A stretch of 64,000 bases of DNA, from positions 52,931-116,930 of the forward strand of contig JAKSOF010000006.1 of assembly GCA_024405735.1 (NCBI GenBank). Reading direction: 5' to 3'. Under the pieces are notes generated by a model. That model searched no databases. It was not told the origin of the DNA and worked only from the letters and a program-made list of their open reading frames with translations. Shown here in pieces: positions 43,852 through 51,227 of this stretch; position 1 is the first letter of the stretch; every line of letters begins with the position of its first letter. This DNA comes from Victivallaceae bacterium (GTDB lineage Bacteria > Verrucomicrobiota > Lentisphaeria > Victivallales > Victivallaceae). Position numbers and translations under genes: made by a program.

Positions 43852-44369
43852 TGATGGCTTGCTTGGATCGCCTTTCCTCCGGTGAAAGCCGGGAAAAACG
43901 CGTTTTCATCGCCGCGCTCATTACCGGGGCGGCGATGCTTTTTTGCGATGTGGCGACCAAATTGTATTTTACCCGGACTCTTGTGCCCGGCGAGAGGGTC
44001 ACGGTCATTCCCGGCTGGTTCGACCTGACGCTCGTCGGCAATACCGGCGCCGCCTGGAGCATCCTTTCCGGATACGGCTATTTACTGCTCGCCGTCGGCA
44101 TCCTCGCCGCAATCGCGATCGGTTATTTTTTCCGTTTTCTGACCGAGGGGTGTCCGGAACGCTATTTTGCGATGTTTCTGATCCTTTCCGGCATCATCGG
44201 CAATTCGATCGACCGGCTCTGGCGCGGTGCGGTCATTGATTTTTTAAGTTTCCATTATTTCGACGCCTACTATTATCCCGTTTTCAATGTCGCCGACATC
44301 GCGATTTGTTGCGGCGTCGGGATCTACCTCATTTCCGGTTTCTGCCGGAAAGAGCCGCGCCGGAGTTAG
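43851..44369 (+). CDS. lspA: lipoprotein signal peptidase (signal peptidase II)
   Basis: Four-helix membrane aspartyl protease of 172 residues that matures the lipoproteins found elsewhere in this window. Catalytic Asp residues are in GNSIDR and FNVADIAI; the family GNTGAAWSI loop is also present. It starts on the preceding stop (TGATGATG), with a second ATG one codon later. Confidence 0.93.
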   Translation: MMACLDRLSSGESREKRVFIAALITGAAMLFCDVATKLYFTRTLVPGERVTVIPGWFDLTLVGNTGAAWSILSGYGYLLLAVGILAAIAIGYFFRFLTEGCPERYFAMFLILSGIIGNSIDRLWRGAVIDFLSFHYFDAYYYPVFNVADIAICCGVGIYLISGFCRKEPRRS

Positions 44370-44372
44370 ACG

Positions 44373-45824
44373 ATGAAAAGCGCCGACCGTGCGACGATTC
44401 GTCTGGCGGAAGCCGCTTCCGGCGTCGACGGCTATACTTTGATGAAGCGCGCGGGCGCGAGCGTCGCGCGCGAGTTGGAAACGCTTTCCCGCGGTTTTTC
44501 GCGCATCGTTTTTCTCGCCGGAAACGGCAACAATGCGGGCGACGCCTTTGTCGCGGCGGCACAAGTCGACTTCCCGCGCGTCAAAGTCCTGATGGCGCAG
44601 GAACCCGATTCCTATCGCGGCGAAGCCGCATCCGCCTGGCGGGAATTCGGAAAATTTCTTGATGCGGAAGTGCGGGACACTTTACGCGCGGGCGATCTTT
44701 TGCCGGGCGACCTCGTCGTCGATGCCATTTTGGGCATCGGATTTCACGGCGAAGCGGTGCGCGCTCCGCTCGATCAGTGGATTTCTTTCGTCAACGCTTC
44801 AAGTCTTGTCGTTTTGTCGCTTGATCTTCCGAGCGGCATCGACGCCGACACCGGTGTCGCGGCAAAAACGGGTGCGGTCTCCGCGACGCGGACGCTGACT
44901 TTCGGGATCCCCAAGACGGGACTTTTCCGGAATGACGGAGAGCGTTTGAGCGGTATCGTCCATTTTGCCGATCTCGGATTTCCGCAACTCGGCGGGGGAA
45001 TGCAATTGTACACCATGAGGGAAGCCGCGCGCGATCTGCCGCGCCGTGCCTTCGATGACCACAAAAAAAGTTGCGGTTCCGTACTGGTTTCCTGCGGCAG
45101 TTGCCGTTATCCCGGGGCGGGGCGCCTCGCGGCGACGGCGGCTTTGCGCGGCGGCGCGGGCTATGTGACACTGGCGACGCAGACCAAGGTGAATGGACTT
45201 TGTGCGGCATTGCTGGTGCGTCAATTTACCGGCGCGGCAGAGCTGAAAGAACTCTTTCCCGGGCACGATGCGCTGGTCGCCGGTTGCGGCTGGGGAGAGC
45301 AGGGCGTCGAAATGCTGCAATGCGCGTTGGATTTCCCCGGCGCGCTTTTGCTCGACGCCGATGCGCTCAATCTTCTTGCCCGGCATCCCGATGCGTGGAA
45401 AAAAAGGGAAAACGTCGTCCTGACGCCGCATCCCGGCGAGGCGAAGCGTCTCGCGACGGCATTCGGCATCACGGAAACGCTTCCGCGCGATGAACTTGCG
45501 CTTGAACTTGCAAGGAAACTTCACGCCGTCGTTTTGCTCAAGGGATCGGGAACGCTCGTCGCAACGCCGCAAGGGGAAATTTCACGCAACACTTCCGGTT
45601 CGCCGAGCCTGGCGACGGCAGGAAGCGGCGACGTGCTTGCCGGACTGATCGGCGCACTTCTTGCGCGAAAAATATCCCCCTTTACGGCGGCAAAACTCGG
45701 CGCCTTCCTTCACGGACTGTGCGGGGAAATGGTTTCAGCCGGACTGATCGCCGATGATCTCCCCCCGCTTTTCGGCGAAGCGTTTGAAGCCGTGCGCCGT
45801 CACGGCATCGTTTGGCGGATGTAG
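44373..45824 (+). CDS. nnr: bifunctional NAD(P)H-hydrate repair enzyme
   Basis: Two fused activities in 483 residues: an N-terminal YjeF epimerase domain (LAGNGNNAGDAFVAA, LDLPSGIDADTG) and a C-terminal ribokinase-like dehydratase (TPHPGEAKRL, KGSGTLVATP, GSGDVLAGLIGALLAR). Together they repair hydrated NADH/NADPH using ADP. Follows lspA by three bases and ends just before repeat copy B. Confidence 0.94.
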   Translation: MKSADRATIRLAEAASGVDGYTLMKRAGASVARELETLSRGFSRIVFLAGNGNNAGDAFVAAAQVDFPRVKVLMAQEPDSYRGEAASAWREFGKFLDAEVRDTLRAGDLLPGDLVVDAILGIGFHGEAVRAPLDQWISFVNASSLVVLSLDLPSGIDADTGVAAKTGAVSATRTLTFGIPKTGLFRNDGERLSGIVHFADLGFPQLGGGMQLYTMREAARDLPRRAFDDHKKSCGSVLVSCGSCRYPGAGRLAATAALRGGAGYVTLATQTKVNGLCAALLVRQFTGAAELKELFPGHDALVAGCGWGEQGVEMLQCALDFPGALLLDADALNLLARHPDAWKKRENVVLTPHPGEAKRLATAFGITETLPRDELALELARKLHAVVLLKGSGTLVATPQGEISRNTSGSPSLATAGSGDVLAGLIGALLARKISPFTAAKLGAFLHGLCGEMVSAGLIADDLPPLFGEAFEAVRRHGIVWRM

Positions 45825-45833
45825 AAATTCGGT

Positions 45834-46112
45834 GCAATGGGAATCAGAGGGGGCTGATTTCGCCCCCTCTGAAACTCCCCTCAACCAGCCACGGGCTGGA
45901 TTTTGTACCTGCCGCAGATATTTGCGGACTGACGCTTTTATTGCACTCCCGACGATTATCCCCGCAAATCTCCGCGGTCGTCCATATTTGTTACTGCAAA
46001 AAAAGATGCGTCCCACGCGGGCTAATAGCTCCGCTTTACGCTCCGCCCGCCCGACTGCCCAATGGGCGAGAGAAAAGGAAATACTCATACGCCTTGATTT
46101 TCCGTCGGATGC
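45834..46112 (+). repeat. interspersed repeat, copy B
   Basis: The fullest copy, about 279 bp: GCAATGGGAATC end with AGAGGGGGC hairpin, CAACCAGCCACGGGCTGG, CCGCAGATATTTGCGG, ACGCTTTTAT, CCCGCAAATCTCCGCGG, GTCCCACGCGGGCTAATA, GCCCGACTGCC and CCGTCGGATGC. It starts 9 nt after the nnr stop, just as copy A starts 1 nt after a stop codon. Confidence 0.85.
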
Positions 46113-46508
46113 GAGTCGGTTGCCGACGAGCGCGCAGTCGGATGGGAGTGATTTTACGCATTGCGAATGCAATGCGGAAATGCACAAACAGTTGTTTGTG
46201 CAAGCGACCGTAGACGAGCATGGTAGCCGCGAGCGAGAAGGAGCAAGGAACGAAGCGACGACGAAGCGCAGGCGTATGGGAATAAAAGAGGAATATCCAC
46301 ATCCGTCTTGACTGCGGTCACACGGGGAAAGGGGTGGTTAAGGCGGGGAAAGCCGGCACGGCTGTCCCTGCCTTGTCCACACACGTCAGGTATTCCCGCA
46401 AGCCGCCCGGTTTTTCTTGTGTCCCGTTTACAGTGTGGTGAGGAAGCAAAAAAAAGGGGGCAAGGGGGCGACGCCCCCGCCAAGCACTTAAAACTTAAGA
46501 CTAATAAC
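46113..46508. other. intergenic region with palindromes and a second-family repeat end
   Basis: No gene seen. Holds the palindrome GCACAAACA-GT-TGTTTGTGC (46182-46201), imperfect short repeats around GCGACGACGAAGCG, and at 46459-46515 the end motif of the 10474 element in reverse (GGGGGCGACGCCCCC hairpin, AAGCACTTAAAACTT, AACTTAAAACTTT). That motif runs a few bases into the SDR 3' end. Confidence 0.6.
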
Positions 46509-47213
46509 TTAAAACTTTACAAGATGCTGTCCTCCGTCGACGGGCAAAATGGCTCCCGTGACGGATTCGCATTGCGCGAGAAAGAATACGGCATCGGCGT
46601 AATCGGCGATCTCCGCCGGACGGCGGAGCGGCACGCTTTGCAGAACTTTTTCCATTTTGGAGTCGGGTAATTCCACCGGCGGCAGCATCGGTCCCGGCGC
46701 GACGGCGTTGAAGCGCAGATTATGTGCGGCGTAGCGCAAGGCGAAATCAAGCGTCAGATCCCCGAGATCGCGGCGGCTTTTTGTATAGGCGTCGTGCCGA
46801 TTGCTCCAGATGGCGGCGTCGAGGATATTGACGACGCACCCCGACGGAATTTCCTGCCGGACAAAAAGCTCCATCAGTTTTTTCGGCGTTTCGTAATTGA
46901 TTTGGCAAAAAAGTTGATTTTCCTCCTCCGTGTTTTGCGGATAAAGCCGGAAAAAACTTGCGTTGTTGACGAGGACGTCGATCTTTCCCGCTCCGGCAAA
47001 AAGTTTTTCCGCCGCATCGGCGCGGGAAAAGTCGGCGCAAAGCATTTTATGATCTTTGCCCGGAAGCGCGGCGAGCAACGTCTGCGCTTCATCAGTATGA
47101 GTAAAGGCGTGGATGAGGACGCTTGCCCCCTCCCGGGCGAAGCGCATCGCGATCGCCGCTCCGCCGCGACGGCTGCCGCCGGTTATCAGCACTTTTTTCC
47201 CTTTGAAATCCAT
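46509..47213 (-). CDS. SDR-family oxidoreductase, pteridine-reductase-like
   Basis: Rossmann-fold protein of 234 residues: LITGGSRRGGAAIA nucleotide loop, NNAS, and the late GPMLPP segment. As in pteridine reductases, Asp (ILDAA) replaces the usual catalytic Ser. The active Tyr is in DAYTKSRRDL, where the residue at Tyr+4 is Arg rather than the nearly invariant Lys. The two-Arg nucleotide loop suggests NADPH. Dihydromonapterin/pteridine reduction is a guess from family resemblance. Transcribed convergently to nnr. Confidence 0.75.
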   Translation of the reverse strand: MDFKGKKVLITGGSRRGGAAIAMRFAREGASVLIHAFTHTDEAQTLLAALPGKDHKMLCADFSRADAAEKLFAGAGKIDVLVNNASFFRLYPQNTEEENQLFCQINYETPKKLMELFVRQEIPSGCVVNILDAAIWSNRHDAYTKSRRDLGDLTLDFALRYAAHNLRFNAVAPGPMLPPVELPDSKMEKVLQSVPLRRPAEIADYADAVFFLAQCESVTGAILPVDGGQHLVKF

Positions 47214-47234
47214 GAAAAATTATCCGTTTTCAAC

Positions 47235-47263
47235 TTGCATTATCGGTCTTGATATACTATATT
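47235..47263 (+). promoter_or_regulatory. promoter of the pseudopilin gene
   Basis: TTGCAT (47235-47240), 17 bp, TATATT (47258-47263), 35 bp before the ATG. Confidence 0.65.
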
Positions 47264-47297
47264 TCACTTAAGCATTTTAATCAAGGGAGTACGATCT

Positions 47298-47876
47298 ATG
47301 AAAAGAGTTTTTTGCCGTTATTTCACTCTCGTCGAACTGCTGACGGTCATCGCCGTGATCGGCATTCTCGCCGCCATCGGTTTCGGGACTTACAGCACGG
47401 CGCAAAATAAATCGCGCATTTCCGCCACGCGCGCGCTCGTCGAAAACGTCGCCAACGCCTTTGAAGCGGCGCGTGCCGAAGTCGGCTATATGCCGGTGAC
47501 GCAGGTGGGCACGACGAAACATTTCCGCGCACTTACTGTCGATGCGGGCAATGATTATTTGGAAATTGATGTGGATGGCTGGTCTTCTTCCGGGAAAACG
47601 AAATTTCAGAAAGCATTCGCGAAAAACGTTGACGGCGAGTTGCTCCAGAGATTTATGGAGGAAAATAAGTTGAAAGATTCCTGGGGAAACCAGATCTATT
47701 ATTGTTACCCCGGCATTGCCAATAACGCGAAATGCTCGGTGATTTCCGCCGGACCGGACGGCACATTTGGCAAGGATAATGATGAAACTCCGTCCTCCTC
47801 GACTCCCGGTGATCCCGCGCTTCCCAAGTACAAGTCTTCCGGCGAATGGATCTGCGACGACATCGCCAACTTTTAA
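47298..47876 (+). CDS. GspG-like pseudopilin
   Basis: Type II secretion-like pseudopilin of 192 residues with prepilin leader RYFTLVELLTVIAVIGILAAI (Phe at the cut site, Glu at +5) and a soluble C-terminal domain. A late SAGPDGTFGKDNDE is a Ca2+-binding-like loop of the GspG C-terminus. Unlike the B12-operon member it has no H-X9-DG motif. No secretion ATPase or GspD neighbour. Own promoter upstream. Confidence 0.85.
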   Translation: MKRVFCRYFTLVELLTVIAVIGILAAIGFGTYSTAQNKSRISATRALVENVANAFEAARAEVGYMPVTQVGTTKHFRALTVDAGNDYLEIDVDGWSSSGKTKFQKAFAKNVDGELLQRFMEENKLKDSWGNQIYYCYPGIANNAKCSVISAGPDGTFGKDNDETPSSSTPGDPALPKYKSSGEWICDDIANF

Positions 47877-47912
47877 TTGACCGGTCAACCTTAAAAAGAA
47901 GGAAAAAGGAAT

Positions 47913-49088
47913 ATGATTCTCGGTACGGCTCTTACGGAAAAAGCGACGAAGGTGCTCTTTTGCGGCGCCGGTGAACTCGGCAAGGAAGTGGTCATTGCGA
48001 TGATGCGGCTCGGCGTCGAAGTCGTCGCCGTCGACCGTTATCCCAACGCGCCCGGAATGCAAGTGGCGCACCGCAGTTACTGCATCAATATGCTCGACGG
48101 CGCGAAACTGCGCGAGATCATCGAAAAGGAAAAGCCCGATTTCGTCGTTCCCGAAGTCGAGGCGATCGCGACTCCGACGCTCGTCGAATTGGAGAAGGAA
48201 GGCTATCACATCATCCCGACCGCCAATGCGGCGTTTCTGACGATGAACCGCGAAGGTATCCGCCGTCTTGCCGCCGAGGAGTTGAAACTGCCGACCAGCC
48301 GTTACCGCTTCGCCGCGACGCGCGAGGAATTCGACGCGGCGATCAAGGAGATCGGCATCCCCTGCGTCGTCAAGCCGATCATGAGCAGTTCCGGTCACGG
48401 TCAGAGTACGGTCAAGAGTGCCGCCGACGTCGACGAAGCGTGGCGCAACGCGCAGGAAGGCGGCCGCGCCGGAGCCGGCAAGGTGATCGTCGAAGCGTTT
48501 GTCGATTTTGATTACGAGATCACCCAGTTGACCGTCCGTCACGCCGGAGGCACCAGTTTCTGCGAGCCGATCGGCCATCATCAGGTCAACGGCGACTATC
48601 AGGAATCGTGGCAGCCGCAGGCGATGACCCCCGCCGCCAAGGCGCGGGCGCGCGAGATCGCCGGAGCCATCACCGGTGCGCTCGGCGGCCGCGGTATTTT
48701 CGGCGTCGAACTTTTCATCAAGGGCGACGAGGTGATCTTCAGCGAAGTCAGCCCCCGTCCCCACGATACCGGAATGGTGACGATGATCTCGCAGGATCTT
48801 TCGGAATTTGATTTGCACGCCCGCGCGATCCTCGGATTGCCGATCCCCGAAATCGTTTTTCGCGGACCTTCCGCGAGCAAAGCGATCGTCGTCGACGGCA
48901 ATTCCAAGGCGGTCGCTTTCGATATTTCCGATGCGCTGACGATGCCGGAAACCGACATCCGGCTTTTCGGCAAGGGCGAATTGAAAGGGCACCGCCGTCT
49001 CGGCGTCTGCCTTGCGCGCGGCAAAAGCGTCGAGGAAGCCAAGGAAAAGGTTTTCAAGATGCGCGATCAGGTCAAAGTGACGCTCTGA
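47913..49088 (+). CDS. purT: formate-dependent phosphoribosylglycinamide formyltransferase
   Basis: ATP-grasp enzyme of 391 residues that formylates GAR with formate and ATP in purine synthesis, sparing 10-formyl-THF. Features: opening [34 protein letters not shown] loop, [10 protein letters not shown] and [15 protein letters not shown]. Using formate instead of formyl-THF would suit an organism with active formate metabolism (inference). Precedes the dnaA region. Confidence 0.94.
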   Translation: MILGTALTEKATKVLFCGAGELGKEVVIAMMRLGVEVVAVDRYPNAPGMQVAHRSYCINMLDGAKLREIIEKEKPDFVVPEVEAIATPTLVELEKEGYHIIPTANAAFLTMNREGIRRLAAEELKLPTSRYRFAATREEFDAAIKEIGIPCVVKPIMSSSGHGQSTVKSAADVDEAWRNAQEGGRAGAGKVIVEAFVDFDYEITQLTVRHAGGTSFCEPIGHHQVNGDYQESWQPQAMTPAAKARAREIAGAITGALGGRGIFGVELFIKGDEVIFSEVSPRPHDTGMVTMISQDLSEFDLHARAILGLPIPEIVFRGPSASKAIVVDGNSKAVAFDISDALTMPETDIRLFGKGELKGHRRLGVCLARGKSVEEAKEKVFKMRDQVKVTL

Positions 49089-49631
49089 CGATTTCCGGCT
49101 CATAACACCGCATCGCCGATTTTGCAAGTCCTCTTTTGAAGATTTTTGCAAAATAAACTTGTCATTTTTTTCGTTTCACCGTTTGAAATGTTGACAAAGC
49201 GGCGGTATCTTGTGTAGTGTTGTGCCCCAGGCAGGATCGGGGCGGTTGTTAATAAGTTGTTAATAAGCTGTCGACAAAGTGTCGTCAAACCGCTTAAGTG
49301 CTTGATTTTTGAGGAATTTACACAAAAAAATCCTCAAAACTCGGAAAAAACGGCGGTCCGGTGCAAAAACCGCGGCTTTTCTCCTCAAACCGGGGTGGAA
49401 AGGAAAGTGGCGGCAGCGTTGAAAAAAGTTGTAAATCAGGGATTTCCCGTATGGAGATCACGGGTTTTCGCAACAAATTCAGTTCGTTGTTAATAACTTT
49501 TGCCGAAAAAGTGCAATCGTGCGTGGTAAAACGCTTGCTGAAAAGGCGTTTGCCGTATGTGAAAAAACGGAAAATCCGTTTGTGTTGCCGGATTTTTTCC
49601 GGCGTTGAAGATGAATGGGAATCGTTAAAAG
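49089..49631. other. 540 bp gap before dnaA, possible replication origin
   Basis: Non-coding, with AT-rich islands. It has three exact copies of TTGTTAATAA (49246-49255, 49257-49266, 49487-49496), a TTTACACAA near-DnaA-box (49317), and GC palindromes such as AATCCG...CGGATT (49573-49600). A possible promoter TTGACA (49191-49196) with TAGTGT 18 bp later. No perfect TTATCCACA box was found, so the origin claim is tentative. Confidence 0.4.
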
Positions 49632-51026
49632 ATGCAGTCGTGTGATCCAGTGACCGAGCGTATCTGGCGTATCGTCGCCAGTCGTTTGGTGCAATTCAAT
49701 ACTCCGCTTTACAAGCAGTGGTTTCAGAGCGTGACGCCGTTGCGTGTGGAAAAGGATACTCTCGTATTGGGGGTGCCGGACGATTTTTTTGCGGATTTCG
49801 TGCGGGATCAGTACGGCGATATCCTCGACGATCAGTTGCGCGGCGTCGAGGGCGTCGATTACCGCTGGCGTTTTGAAAGCGGTTATCCCGCGCCGTTGCA
49901 TCCTTTAGTTTCCGCAGATGTCGCGCCGGAAGTCCGTCCGCTTGCGGCAACCGCCAAGCCGATCCAGGAAAAATTGTGTTCAAGCAAGCGTCCCCGGTTG
50001 CTCAGCAGTGAATTCACTTTTGACAATTTCATCGTCGGCGAAGAAAACCGTCACGCGTTTACCGCCGCCAAGACCGCTTCGGAAGCACCGGGGCTTTACA
50101 ATCCGCTTTTCATCTACGGCAGCAACGGGATCGGCAAGACCCATCTTTTGCAGGCGGTCGCCCACGCGGTGCGCGAACGCAATCCCCACGCGGTGATCCG
50201 CAGTACCACCTGCGACGATTTGCTCAATGAATTCTACGATCTCTTGTGGCAGAAAAAGAGCCTTTCCGAATTTCGGGCGAGCGCCCGCGACGTCGATATT
50301 CTTCTCATCGACGATGTTCACCGGCTCGCGAAAAAAGTGCAGATGCAGGAGGAATTTTTCAACCTTTTCAACACGCTGACCGATCAGGGCAAGCAGATCA
50401 TTCTGACCAGCGACCGTCAGCCCTGCGAGATGAGCGACATCGACAAGCGTCTGACGACGCGTTTCGAGTCGGGGATGATCGCGGAGATCGCGATGCCCGA
50501 GTACGAGGCGCGGCTGGCGATCCTGCGTTTGTGGCGCACCGAAGTCGTCACCGATTATCCGCTCGGGGATGAATTCCTCGATTTCCTGGCAAGTCATATC
50601 CATTCGAGCGTGCGCCGGTTGAAAGGCTGTTTCCTGCGTCTGGCGACCTGGGCGTCGATCAACGGCGGCGACCGTTTGACGATCGGGCGCGCCGAAGAAT
50701 TGCTGCGCGGGCAGATCGATCAGGAATACGCGGCGCGCGACATTTCCGTCGAGGCGATCCAAAAGCAGGTCGCCGCTTATTTTGATCTTTCGATCGCCGA
50801 TCTCTTGGGCAAAAGCCGCAACGACCGGATCGTCAAACCGCGGATGGTGGCGATGTTTCTTTCCCGTGAATTGACCAAGGCGTCCTCCACCGAGATCGGC
50901 AAGGCTTTTGCGCGCAACCACGCGACGGTGCTTCACGCCGAAACGAAAATTCCCGAACTATGCCGCGCCGACGAAATGCTACGTCACGGAGTCGAGCATA
51001 TCCGTCATCAACTGCAGAAAAGTTGA
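49632..51026 (+). CDS. dnaA: chromosomal replication initiator protein DnaA
   Basis: Initiator ATPase of 464 residues. Domain I is short (1-80); a short linker (85-120) leads to the AAA+ domain III with Walker A GSNGIGKT (163-170), Walker B LLIDDVH near 228 and sensor TSDR. Domain IV at about 360-464 holds the DNA-binding signature, which reads RNHATVLHA (near 430) instead of the common RDHTTVLHA. Start at ATG 49632 with weak GGGAATC upstream. The terminator at 51058 separates it from the secretion cluster. Confidence 0.95.
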   Translation: MQSCDPVTERIWRIVASRLVQFNTPLYKQWFQSVTPLRVEKDTLVLGVPDDFFADFVRDQYGDILDDQLRGVEGVDYRWRFESGYPAPLHPLVSADVAPEVRPLAATAKPIQEKLCSSKRPRLLSSEFTFDNFIVGEENRHAFTAAKTASEAPGLYNPLFIYGSNGIGKTHLLQAVAHAVRERNPHAVIRSTTCDDLLNEFYDLLWQKKSLSEFRASARDVDILLIDDVHRLAKKVQMQEEFFNLFNTLTDQGKQIILTSDRQPCEMSDIDKRLTTRFESGMIAEIAMPEYEARLAILRLWRTEVVTDYPLGDEFLDFLASHIHSSVRRLKGCFLRLATWASINGGDRLTIGRAEELLRGQIDQEYAARDISVEAIQKQVAAYFDLSIADLLGKSRNDRIVKPRMVAMFLSRELTKASSTEIGKAFARNHATVLHAETKIPELCRADEMLRHGVEHIRHQLQKS

Positions 51027-51057
51027 GACGTCTTTCAAAGCGAAATCTTCGCGGCGT

Positions 51058-51100
51058 TGCGTTTTTTTCAGTAATTACTGCAAAAAACGCATTTTTTTTT
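51058..51100 (+). terminator. terminator of dnaA
   Basis: A long stem TGCGTTTTTT..CAGTAA/TTACTG..AAAAAACGCA followed by nine T, 30 nt after the dnaA stop. Confidence 0.85.
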
Positions 51101-51120
51101 GGGAAATCCTCCTTTTTTGA

Positions 51121-51182
51121 TTAGACAAAATGTCAAGGGAGGTGTAAAGTAAACAATAAACACGATCATCCCCTTTGGGGAT
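51121..51182 (+). promoter_or_regulatory. leader of the secretion cluster
   Basis: A possible TTAGAC-18-TAAAGT promoter (51121-51150) and a perfect hairpin CATCCCC-TTT-GGGGATG (51166-51182) in the untranslated leader before the ABC transporter gene. Function of the hairpin is unknown. Confidence 0.4.
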
Positions 51183-51227
51183 GGAGTTAAAAAAAGAAAT
51201 CCAATCGAAAACGAGAGGAATTATTTT

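Noticed and set aside
49257..49645. Open frames of 78-94 codons in the gap before dnaA
   Set aside because: They run through palindromes and AT-rich repeats, lack ribosome sites and end within dnaA; a regulatory or origin role is more likely.
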